Part shown: piece after piece, positions 26,716-34,251 of the stretch
How the letters are laid out: every line of letters begins with the position of its first letter
Numbering within the stretch: position 1 is the first letter of the stretch
NCBI RefSeq assembly: GCF_019931675.1
Contig: NZ_CP082922.1
Span: forward strand, 186,001-250,000
Direction of reading: 5' to 3'
DNA from: Nocardioides rotundus
GTDB taxonomy: Bacteria > Actinomycetota > Actinomycetes > Propionibacteriales > Nocardioidaceae
DNA: 64,000 nucleotides
Notes under the pieces: generated by a model
The model's input: the letters and a program-made list of their open reading frames with translations, nothing else
Database searches by the model: none
What the model was told of the DNA's origin: nothing
Position numbers and translations under genes: made by a program

Positions 26716-27518
26716 GGGTCTCGGCAGCCGAGCGGGCCGTGAGCTACGCCGTACTCCTCTTCGCCGCGGTCATCGCCCTCTACCCGCTGGTGATCATCCT
26801 GGTGACCGCGCTGCGCCCCGATCAGGTCGGCGCCGCCGGCGGGCTGCATCCGGAGAACTTCGCGGAGGCCTGGCGGCGCGGCAACTTCGGGACCTACCTG
26901 CGCAACAGCCTCATCGTCTCCGGCTGCGTGGTCGCGGTGAGCACGGTGCTGTCCTGCCTGACCGGCTACGCCTTCGGCTGCATGCGCTTCCGCGGGTCGA
27001 CGGTGCTGTTCTACCTGCTGCTGATCGGGCTGATGGTGCCGAGCGAGGCGATCGTGGTCCCGCTCTACTACGACCTGCGCAGCCTGGGCCTCACCGACAC
27101 CTACCTCTCGCTGATCCTGCCGCAGGTGGCGCAGTCGCTGGCCTTCGGCACCTTCTGGATGCGCGCCTACTTCCGCGGCAGCTCGCGCGAGGTGGTCGAG
27201 GCGGCGCGCCTCGACGGCGCCGGCCACTTCCGGATCCTCACCAGCATCCTGCTGCCCATGGGGCGCCCGGCCGTGCTCACCATGGCGCTGCTGTTCTTCA
27301 TGTGGACGTGGAACGAGTTCCTGCTGCCGCTGGTGATGATCACCGACGAGTCGCTGCGCACCGCGCCGCTCGGGCTCTCGAACTTCCAGGGGCAGTACAC
27401 CTCCGGCACCGCCCTGCTCGCCGCCGCCGCGGTGCTGGTCGCGCTGCCGGTGGTCGTGGTCTTCCTGCTGACGCAACGACACTTCATCCGCGGGATGGTC
27501 GAGGGGGCGGTCAAGTAG
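26712..27518 (+). CDS. ABC sugar transporter permease, MalG type
   Basis: This 268-residue permease of the MalG/UgpE group has six predicted helices and an EAA loop EVVEAARLDGAGHFRILTSI. It ends RHFIRGMVEGAVK, the conserved C-terminal form QRHFIRGMxxGAVK of this group. It overlaps the MalF-type gene by ATGA, as expected for a heterodimeric channel. The secreted deacetylase gene follows after 39 nt. Confidence 0.9.
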   Translation: MRVSAAERAVSYAVLLFAAVIALYPLVIILVTALRPDQVGAAGGLHPENFAEAWRRGNFGTYLRNSLIVSGCVVAVSTVLSCLTGYAFGCMRFRGSTVLFYLLLIGLMVPSEAIVVPLYYDLRSLGLTDTYLSLILPQVAQSLAFGTFWMRAYFRGSSREVVEAARLDGAGHFRILTSILLPMGRPAVLTMALLFFMWTWNEFLLPLVMITDESLRTAPLGLSNFQGQYTSGTALLAAAAVLVALPVVVVFLLTQRHFIRGMVEGAVK

Positions 27519-27557
27519 CGCCGCTCCGGGCCTTCCGCCCACCTGAGGAGGTTCCGC

Positions 27558-30371
27558 ATGAACACGCACCGCACACCGCCCCGGCGCCGCCGGGGCAGAG
27601 TGGCCCGCGCCGGCGGGCTGGCCCTGCTGCTGGCCGCCGGCCTCACGGCTCCCGCCGTCGCCGCGCCACCGGACGACGGGCGGGTCTCGACAGGCTCGAC
27701 CGGCGAGAGGGGCTCGACCGGCGAGAGGGGCTCGACCGGCGAGAGGGGCTCGACCGGCGAGAGGGGCTCGACCGGCCGAGCTGCCGACCTCGATGTGCTG
27801 TTCGTGGGCGCGCATCCCGACGACGAGGCCGGCCGGCTCTCGTCGTACGGCCAGTGGAACGAGGACGACGACGTGAAGACCGGCGTCGTCACCATCACCC
27901 GCGGCGAGGGCGGCGGCAACGCCGTCGGGCCCGAGGAGGGCCCCGCGCTCGGCCTGATCCGCGAGGCCGAGGAGCGCCGCGCCGTCGGGCTCGCGGGGAT
28001 CACCGACGTCTACAACCTGGACAAGGTCGACTTCTACTACACCGTCTCCGCGCCGCTCACCGAGCAGGTGTGGGACAAGGAGGACACCCTCGCGCGCCTC
28101 GTGCGGGTGGTCCGGCAGACCAGGCCCGAGGTGATCGTGACCATGGACCCGGCGCCGTCGCCGGGCAACCACGGCAACCACCAGTACGCCGGCCGGATGG
28201 CGTTCGAGGCCTACCAGGACGCCGGCGACCCGAGCGCCTTCGCCGACCAGCTGAGCCAGGAGGGCCTGCAGGCGTGGAGCCCGGACAAGCTGCTGCTGCA
28301 GACCTCGCGCGGCTCGGCGACCGCGACCGGCCCCGCCTGCGCGACCTCGTTCCAGCGGGAGCGCCCGACCCAGAACGTGTACGGCGTCTGGGGCGGCCGC
28401 GCCTCGCAGCGCTACGGCGCCACGTGGGCCGCGGTGGAGCGACGTGCGCAGCGGGAGTACGCCAGCCAGGGCTGGTCGGTCTTCCCCGACGTCTCCAGCG
28501 ACCCGAACCAGCTGGGCTGCGACTACTTCACTCAGGTGGAGGCCCGGGTGCCGTTCGTGCCCGGCGACCTGACCGCCGCCTCGGCCGACCCGACCACGGT
28601 GCTGCAGGGCGCGGTGCTGCCGACTCCGGGCGGCTTCCCGCTCGGCACCGGCCTGGAGGTCACGCCGGGCGACTTCGACATCACGCCCGGCTCGAGCACC
28701 ACGCTGGAGGTGACGTTGACCGCGCCGGAGGACACCAAGCTCAAGCGGGTGCGGGTCGAGCCGTCGCTGCCCGAGGGCTGGACCAGCAGCGGATCGGTGC
28801 TGGTGAAGAAGGTGATGCCGGGGGAGACGAAGACCCGGAGCATCGAGATCACCGCGCCCGCGGACGCGGCGACCAACGAGCGGGTGCGGGCCGCCGTCCG
28901 GCTGACCTCCAAGGAGGGATGGCGCGGGTACGGCGACACCGAGCTCGAGGTCGCGCCTCCGGTCGACGGCCAGCAGGAGCTGCTGCCGCAGGTGGCCGAC
29001 TTCCAGGAGTGGGCCGCGGCCGAGGGCTACCGGCAGATGGAGGGCTTCGTGAAGCCCGTCCTCACCCTGCCCTCAGGCGGCACGCGGGACGTCACGGTGA
29101 CCCTGACCAACAACAGCGATGCGACCGCGACCGGTTCGGTGCGGATGGAGCTGCCCGCCGGCTTCTCCGCGAGCCCCTCCACGCGCGACTACTCCGGACT
29201 GGCCGCGGGTGCCTCCACCGAGGTCACCTTCACCGTCACCAACACCGACACCTCGCTGCAGACGGGGATGCAGGGCGGTGACTACGACTACGACCTGGTG
29301 ACCACCGGCGGCGGCGTCACCGCGACGGAGACCCCGGCGCTGGAGCTGGTGCCCCAGACCACGGTCGAGGAGGCTCCGGCCGCCCCGACGGTGGACGGGA
29401 GAGTGGACGACGGGGAGTATCCCGGCGCCGCGCTCGACCTGAGCCGCCGCTGGGAGGGCGCGGAGTGCGAGAGTGCCGCCGACTGCTCGGCCACCGGTCG
29501 GGTCACCCGGGCCGGCGACGACCTCTACGTCGCGGTCGAGGTGACCGACGACGCGAAGGGGACGGCGCTCGACGCGGCCGACTGCAAGCGGCACTGGCGC
29601 ACCGACTCCGTGGAGCTCGCCTTCGACCCCGACGGCACGTCGGAGAACACCTCGACCACGTTCAAGGCGTTCGTGATGCCGCGGACGGCCGAGGGCGGTC
29701 CCTGCTACGGCCGGGACGCCGACAACCGTCAGGGCCCCGGTGAGGAGACGGCTCCGGGGATGGAGGTCGCCAGCCAGGAGACCGACACCGGGTATGTGAT
29801 CGAGACGAGGATTCCGGCGACCGAGCTCCCATCGACCGTCGACCCGGAGCGGATGGGGATGAACCTGTTCGTCTACGACTCCGACACCCAGGACCGCACC
29901 GGGCAGACCCGGATCGGCTGGTCCACCTGGGGCGGCGTGCAGGGCGACCCCTACCGCTGGGGCGTGGTCCGGTTCCCCGGATGGACCCCGCCGCAGGTGC
30001 CGACCAAGGAGCCGGTGATCCCCTCCGAGGCGCTCTCCAGCCTGGACTCGCCGCAGTCGATCGCCCAGGCCGCGCGCACCGGCGTACCCTTCGCCGGCGG
30101 CCCGGCAGCCAGCCCGGCCGACGCCGCCCGGGTGATGTTCGCGCAGCGGATCCGCAACGGGGTGTCGGTCACCGTCGAGGCGGCCGGGTCCGGCACGGCC
30201 CACCTGTTCGCGGTCGACGCCGACGGCGCCACCGTGGGCCGGCTGGTGCGCGCGCTCGAGCCGGGAGTACGGCGGCTCAAGTTCGCCACCACCGAGCGAC
30301 CCGCACGGGTGCTGCTGGGCTGGGAGGCCGATGCCGGCGGCACCACCTCCTCGGCGGTGCCCGTGGGCTGA
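27558..30371 (+). CDS. Secreted multidomain PIG-L deacetylase with NEW3 and CBM9-like domains
   Basis: This 937-residue exported protein has a basic N-terminus and a hydrophobic signal segment ending near residue 36. Next is a repetitive GSTGER region (about residues 46-74). The PIG-L/LmbE zinc deacetylase domain (about 76-330) has the AHPDDE metal motif and a second histidine motif in GNHGNHQYAGRM. Two beta-rich NEW3-type domains follow (about 365-480 and 490-590; LPEGWTSSG and LPAGFSASPS), then a CBM9-like domain (about 615-800; TVDGRVDDGEYPGAA and DDLYVAVEVTDD). Domain limits are estimates. Such enzymes remove N-acetyl groups from sugars; the extra domains suggest action on an extracellular glycan. 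It sits after the ABC importer with GAGGAGG upstream. Confidence 0.85.
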   Translation: MNTHRTPPRRRRGRVARAGGLALLLAAGLTAPAVAAPPDDGRVSTGSTGERGSTGERGSTGERGSTGERGSTGRAADLDVLFVGAHPDDEAGRLSSYGQWNEDDDVKTGVVTITRGEGGGNAVGPEEGPALGLIREAEERRAVGLAGITDVYNLDKVDFYYTVSAPLTEQVWDKEDTLARLVRVVRQTRPEVIVTMDPAPSPGNHGNHQYAGRMAFEAYQDAGDPSAFADQLSQEGLQAWSPDKLLLQTSRGSATATGPACATSFQRERPTQNVYGVWGGRASQRYGATWAAVERRAQREYASQGWSVFPDVSSDPNQLGCDYFTQVEARVPFVPGDLTAASADPTTVLQGAVLPTPGGFPLGTGLEVTPGDFDITPGSSTTLEVTLTAPEDTKLKRVRVEPSLPEGWTSSGSVLVKKVMPGETKTRSIEITAPADAATNERVRAAVRLTSKEGWRGYGDTELEVAPPVDGQQELLPQVADFQEWAAAEGYRQMEGFVKPVLTLPSGGTRDVTVTLTNNSDATATGSVRMELPAGFSASPSTRDYSGLAAGASTEVTFTVTNTDTSLQTGMQGGDYDYDLVTTGGGVTATETPALELVPQTTVEEAPAAPTVDGRVDDGEYPGAALDLSRRWEGAECESAADCSATGRVTRAGDDLYVAVEVTDDAKGTALDAADCKRHWRTDSVELAFDPDGTSENTSTTFKAFVMPRTAEGGPCYGRDADNRQGPGEETAPGMEVASQETDTGYVIETRIPATELPSTVDPERMGMNLFVYDSDTQDRTGQTRIGWSTWGGVQGDPYRWGVVRFPGWTPPQVPTKEPVIPSEALSSLDSPQSIAQAARTGVPFAGGPAASPADAARVMFAQRIRNGVSVTVEAAGSGTAHLFAVDADGATVGRLVRALEPGVRRLKFATTERPARVLLGWEADAGGTTSSAVPVG
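27693..27776 (+). repeat. 18-bp tandem repeat, about 4.7 copies, in the deacetylase gene
   Basis: GGCTCGACCGGCGAGAGG is repeated perfectly at 27693, 27711, 27729 and 27747, with a partial copy at 27765. It encodes GSTGER repeats just after the signal peptide. The array is entered through GGGTCTCGACAGGCTCG (27682-27698), which also occurs exactly at 15115-15131 in a non-coding gap. Confidence 0.9.
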
Positions 30372-30420
30372 CCCGAACGGTCATGACTCCCTCCGTCGGC
30401 CAACTGGACCCAACAAAAGT

Positions 30421-30457
30421 CCCTCCGGCTGGTCCTTACCCAGGTCCAGCCGGAGGG
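30421..30457. terminator. 15-bp-stem hairpin between deacetylase and permease genes
   Basis: The arms 30421-30435 and 30443-30457 (CCCTCCGGCTGG and its complement, one mismatch further in) enclose a 7-nt loop. It lies 49 nt after the deacetylase stop and 41 nt before the permease ATG. The A-rich ACAAAAG flank on the left would be a U-tract only for leftward transcription, but both flanking genes run rightward. A terminator for the upstream operon is most likely; attenuation of the permease operon is possible. Confidence 0.5.
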
Positions 30458-30498
30458 GCACGATGCTGGGATCCTCGTGACCTCGTTGGGAGACACGC

Positions 30499-31941
30499 AT
30501 GAGTGAAGACTCCGGACTCAACTCCGGTCTCAAGCAGCGACACATGACGCTGATCGCGATCGGCGGGACCATCGGCGCCGGCCTGTTCGTGGGCAGCGGG
30601 GTGGTGATCCATACGGCCGGGCCGGCGGCGCTGATCTCCTTCCTGCTGGCCGGGGTCCTGATCATGCTCGTGATGCGGATGCTCGGTGAGATGGCCGTCG
30701 CCCGGCCCGCGGTGGGCTCCTTCTATGAGTACGCGCGGATCGGGTTGGGCGACTGGGCCGGCTTCGTCATCGGCTGGCTGTACTGGTACTTCTGGGTGGT
30801 CGTCGTCGCCATCGAGGCCGTGGCGGGCGCGACCGTCCTGGGCCGGTGGATCCCCGATGCTCCGGTGTGGCTGGTCAGCCTGATCCTGCTGGCGGTGATG
30901 ACGGCCACCAACCTGTTCTCGGTCCGGGCTTTCGGCGAGTTCGAGTTCTGGTTCTCCAGCATCAAGGTGGTGGCGATCCTGGTCTTCATCCTGGTCGGGG
31001 TGCTGTGGGTGACCGGGGCCTGGCCGGACGCCCGTCCCGGTCTGGGCAACCTCACCGAGCACGGCGGATTCGTCCCCAACGGGTGGGGCGAGGTGATCAG
31101 CAAGGCGGTGCCGGCGGTGGCGTTCTTCGTCGGCGTCGAGCTGGTGACGGTCGCGGCCGCCGAGTCGGCCGAGCCGGGGAAGATGGTGGCTCGCGCGACC
31201 AACTCGGTCGTCGTCCGCATCCTGCTCTTCTACGTCGGCTCGATCTTCCTCGTCGTCACGATCCTGCCGTGGAACAGCCAGGGCATCCTGTCCGGCCCCT
31301 ACGTCGCCGTCCTCGAGCGGATGAACATCCCGATCGCCGCCGACCTGATGAACGCGATCATCCTGACCGCGGTGCTGTCCGCGCTGAACTCCGGGCTCTA
31401 CGCCGCCTCCCGGATGCTGTTCGCGCTCACGCGCAAGGGGCACGCCCCGAAGTCGCTGGTGAAGGTCAACGGCCGCGGCGTCCCGGTGCGGTCGACGCTG
31501 ATCGGCACCGTCGTCGCGCTGATCTCGATCGGCGCGGCCTACGTCTCGCCGGATCAGGTCTTCGCGTTCCTGATCAACTCCTACGGCGCGGTCGCGCTGT
31601 TCGTCTACCTGCTGATCGGCTTCGCCGAGGTGCGGCTGCGGCGCCGGCTGGAGCGGGAGGACCCCGAGGCGCTGACCATGCGGATGTGGCTCTTCCCGTG
31701 GCTGTCCTACCTGACGATCGCCGGAATGCTGGGAGTGATCGTCGCGATGGGCCTCTCGCCGGACACCCGCAGCCAGTTCGGCCTCTCGGTGCTGATCCTC
31801 GCCGTGTTGGTGATCGCCTATGTCGTGCTGCGGCGGCTCGGCCGCTTGGGAGAGCCGGTCGACGAAGAGCCCGGCGACGGCCCGGACCGAGACGTACGGG
31901 CGGAGAGCCCGGCACCGGCGGGAACGGAGCAGGGCCGATGA
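30499..31941 (+). CDS. APC-family amino acid permease
   Basis: This 480-residue permease of the amino acid-polyamine-organocation superfamily (AAT/GabP branch) has about 12 helices. The N-terminal signature is LKQRHMTLIAIGGTIGAGLFVGSG; later come AGWLYWYFWVVVVAIEAVAG-type helix 3 features and the ALNSGLYAASRMLFALTRKG loop. It imports an amino acid by proton symport. Its stop overlaps the next gene, a TauA-like lipoprotein, so an amino-sulfonate or related zwitterion is a conceivable cargo; this is inference. GGGAGA lies before the ATG. Confidence 0.88.
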   Translation: MSEDSGLNSGLKQRHMTLIAIGGTIGAGLFVGSGVVIHTAGPAALISFLLAGVLIMLVMRMLGEMAVARPAVGSFYEYARIGLGDWAGFVIGWLYWYFWVVVVAIEAVAGATVLGRWIPDAPVWLVSLILLAVMTATNLFSVRAFGEFEFWFSSIKVVAILVFILVGVLWVTGAWPDARPGLGNLTEHGGFVPNGWGEVISKAVPAVAFFVGVELVTVAAAESAEPGKMVARATNSVVVRILLFYVGSIFLVVTILPWNSQGILSGPYVAVLERMNIPIAADLMNAIILTAVLSALNSGLYAASRMLFALTRKGHAPKSLVKVNGRGVPVRSTLIGTVVALISIGAAYVSPDQVFAFLINSYGAVALFVYLLIGFAEVRLRRRLEREDPEALTMRMWLFPWLSYLTIAGMLGVIVAMGLSPDTRSQFGLSVLILAVLVIAYVVLRRLGRLGEPVDEEPGDGPDRDVRAESPAPAGTEQGR

Positions 31942-32978
31942 GCGCCCGGCGGGTCGCCGTACTCCTGCTGGCGCTCTGCCTCGGCCTGCTGGCCGCGTGC
32001 GGGGGCGGGGCGGAGCCGGAGGTGCGCGACGGTCGGCTGGCCGAGCTGCGCGTGGGCTATCAGGAGATCCCCAACGGCGACCTGATCGTCAAGCGGCAGG
32101 GGTGGCTGGAGGACGAGCTCGGGATCCCGGTGCGCTGGCGCCGCTACGACTCCGGCGCCTCGGTCAGCCAGGCACTGGAGGAGGGGAGCATCGACGTGGG
32201 ACTGGTCGGCAGCAGCGGGGTGGCGCTCGCGCTGCAGTCCGGCGTGGACGAGCGCGTGGTGTGGGTGCACGACGTGATCGGCGACTCTGAGGCGCTCGTC
32301 GCACGTGGCCGGGTTCGTTCCCTGTCCGATCTGGAGGGCGCCACGGTGGGGGTGCCCTTCGGCTCGACGGCGCACTACTCCCTGCTGGCGGCGCTGGACC
32401 GCGCCGGGGTGGACGTCAACCGGGTCGACGTACTCGATCTGCAGCCCGACGAGATCGAGGAGGGCTGGCAGGCCGGAGACCTGGATGCTGCCTATGTGTG
32501 GGAGCCGGTGCTCTCCTCGCTCCGCTCGACGGGAGGGCGCGACCTGGTCACCAGCGGGCAACTCGCCGACGAGGGCGTGGTGACCGCCGATCTCGGGGTG
32601 TGGTCCGATCGGACCGCCGAGCGCTTCCCGGACGCGGTGCAGACCTGGGTGGATGCGCAGGCGCGGGCCGTGGAGCTGCTGCGCGACCGGCCGGACGAGG
32701 CCGCGCGGATCCTCGGAGAGGAGCTCGGTGTCACGACCGAGCGGGCGCGTGCGGAGATGCGCGGGTATCGCTACCCGACCGCCGAGGAGCAGGCGGGTGT
32801 GGACTATCTCGGCAGCGAGGGCGGGCTCGCCGCTCAGCTCGCCGTCACCGCGGAGTTCCTCAAGGACTATCCGCAGGCGGCACGGTTCCTCAAGGAGCAG
32901 GGCGCGCTGCAGCCGTTGCCCTCGGCGTCCTCCTATGCCGACCACATCGACCCGACCTTCGTGAAGGGAGTCCGGTGA
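31938..32978 (+). CDS. TauA-like substrate-binding lipoprotein without its own permease
   Basis: This 346-residue lipoprotein has lipobox LAAC (cysteine near residue 21). The mature protein is a taurine/nitrate/sulfonate (SsuA/TauA) type binding protein: LRVGYQEIPNGDLIVKRQGWL, DVGLVGSSGVALAL, WVHDVIGDSEAL and VPFGSTAHYSLL. It is visibly paralogous to the TauA at 40222-41295, which has matching IHDVIGTAESL and PFSSTAHYSLL. No TauB or TauC is adjacent; it is sandwiched between an APC permease and a universal stress protein with overlaps on both sides. It may feed the TauBC pair 7 kb away. Confidence 0.88.
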   Translation: MSARRVAVLLLALCLGLLAACGGGAEPEVRDGRLAELRVGYQEIPNGDLIVKRQGWLEDELGIPVRWRRYDSGASVSQALEEGSIDVGLVGSSGVALALQSGVDERVVWVHDVIGDSEALVARGRVRSLSDLEGATVGVPFGSTAHYSLLAALDRAGVDVNRVDVLDLQPDEIEEGWQAGDLDAAYVWEPVLSSLRSTGGRDLVTSGQLADEGVVTADLGVWSDRTAERFPDAVQTWVDAQARAVELLRDRPDEAARILGEELGVTTERARAEMRGYRYPTAEEQAGVDYLGSEGGLAAQLAVTAEFLKDYPQAARFLKEQGALQPLPSASSYADHIDPTFVKGVR

Positions 32979-33913
32979 TGACCGCGACAGAGACGGCGTC
33001 GGCCTGGCCGGCACCGCGGCGCAAGCTGGAGAAGGTGGTGATCGCGTACGGCGGCCGCGGGGGCTCCGACGACGCGCTCGCGGTGGGCACCTGGATCGCC
33101 GCCAGCACGGGCGATCAGCCGGTGGTGACCACCGTCTATCCCAAGGAGCCGGTGACCGTGCTGCCCGGGATCGGCGCGGACTGGGTGAAGACCCTGCAGG
33201 CGGACGCGCGGGCGGTCCAGGCGCGGGCGCAGGAGTATGTCCGCGCGCACGAGGAGGTGCCGGTCAAGCCGCAGTACCGGGTCGTGGGCGCGTCCTCCGC
33301 GGCGGCGGGGCTGGACCAGGTGGCCGAGCGCACGCAGGCGTTGTTGTTGGTGGTCGGCTCCAGCGGCAAGGGCGTTCATCGCCGGGTGAGCAACAACCAC
33401 ACCGCGAACCGGCTGCTCCAGGGCTCGCCGGTGCCGGTGCTGCTCGCGCCGCGCGGCTTCGCCGAACGCCGGCCGGGCAGCCCGCTGGACCGGGTGGGGT
33501 GCGCGTTCGTGCCCACCCGGGAGGGACGCAACGCGCTGCGCCAGGCCGCGGGGCTGGCGCAGCGGGCCCGGGCCCGTTTGGAGGTCTTCACCGTGTTGGG
33601 CCCGACCGCCGAGCAGCCGCGCGACGACGACCGGGCGCGACGGGACTTCTTCGAGCGCACGCGTACGGCGATGGGCGAGGCCGTCCGGGCCGAGGCCGAC
33701 GGGCTCTCAGGCGACCTGGAGGTCGGGATCCACCTGCTCGACGGGGACGTGGTCAACTCCCTCGCAGCGCTGGATTCCGAGGACTGCCAGCTCCTGGTCT
33801 GTGGATCGCGCGGCTATGGCCCGGTGCGGCGGGTGCTGCTCGGCGGGGTCGTGGAGCGGCTGGCCCGCCGCGCCGCGACCCCCCTGGTCGTCGTACCCCG
33901 CTCCGCTCGCTGA
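32978..33913 (+). CDS. Universal stress protein with two UspA domains
   Basis: This 311-residue cytosolic protein has tandem UspA folds. The first (about 18-150) begins KVVIAYGGRGGSDDALAVGTW and ends with LLVVGSSGKGVHRRVSNNHTANRLL. The second (about 165-308) ends LLVCGSRGYGPVRRVLLGGVVERL. The GxxG(x9)G(S/T)-like ATP-binding pattern is recognisable in the second domain and degenerate in the first. The ATG shares one base with the preceding stop (TGATG). Co-translation with a binding protein and permease is unusual and suggests energy- or stress-linked control of transport. Its stop codon TGA opens the 31-bp repeat array. Confidence 0.88.
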   Translation: MTATETASAWPAPRRKLEKVVIAYGGRGGSDDALAVGTWIAASTGDQPVVTTVYPKEPVTVLPGIGADWVKTLQADARAVQARAQEYVRAHEEVPVKPQYRVVGASSAAAGLDQVAERTQALLLVVGSSGKGVHRRVSNNHTANRLLQGSPVPVLLAPRGFAERRPGSPLDRVGCAFVPTREGRNALRQAAGLAQRARARLEVFTVLGPTAEQPRDDDRARRDFFERTRTAMGEAVRAEADGLSGDLEVGIHLLDGDVVNSLAALDSEDCQLLVCGSRGYGPVRRVLLGGVVERLARRAATPLVVVPRSAR

Positions 33914-34250
33914 CCAGGCATTCCCTGCACCCAAGATCAGCCCACCAGGCATTCCATGCACCCAAGATCAGCCCACCGGGCATTCCATGCACCCAAGATC
34001 AGCCCACCGGGCATTCCATGCACCCACATCGTGCCGACCGGGCACTTGCTGCATCTCTATGACCTCGACCGGGCACTTGCTGCATCCTGGCTGGGCTGCT
34101 CGGAAGGTGCACGGAATGCCCGGTCAGCGGGTCTGAAGGTGCAGGGAGTGCCCGGTCGGCGGGTTGAAGGTGCAGGGAGTGCCCGGTCGGCGGGTTGAAG
34201 GTGCAGGGAGTGCCCGGTCGGCGGGTTGAGGGTGCAGGGAATGCCCGGTG
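33913..34250. repeat. Convergent 31-bp repeat array A (6 sense + 5 inverted units)
   Basis: Sense units start at 33913, 33944, 33975, 34006, 34037 and 34068, exactly 31 bp apart. The unit begins ACCGGGCATTCCATGCACCC, followed by about 11 more variable bases (AAGATCAGCCC in three units). Inverted units end at 34124, 34156, 34187, 34218 and 34249 (32, then 31-bp steps). The array fills the whole gap between the stop of the stress-protein gene and the stop of the facing MocR gene. Each gene therefore runs into sense-oriented units, and a read-through transcript would fold into a giant hairpin. It is not coding and not CRISPR-like. Confidence 0.9.
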
Positions 34251-34251
34251 G

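Noticed and set aside
30421..30457. Riboswitch or attenuator in the permease leader
   Set aside because: Only one simple stem is visible, with no competing structure, leader peptide or known riboswitch core; a terminator is simpler.
33801..34198. Short open frames reading repetitive peptides through array A
   Set aside because: They arise from the 31-bp repeat, shift frame between units and have no ribosome sites or recognisable similarity.
33913..34250. CRISPR array, suggested by regular 31-bp spacing
   Set aside because: The whole 31-bp unit is conserved with no unique spacers, the second half is inverted, and there are no cas genes.
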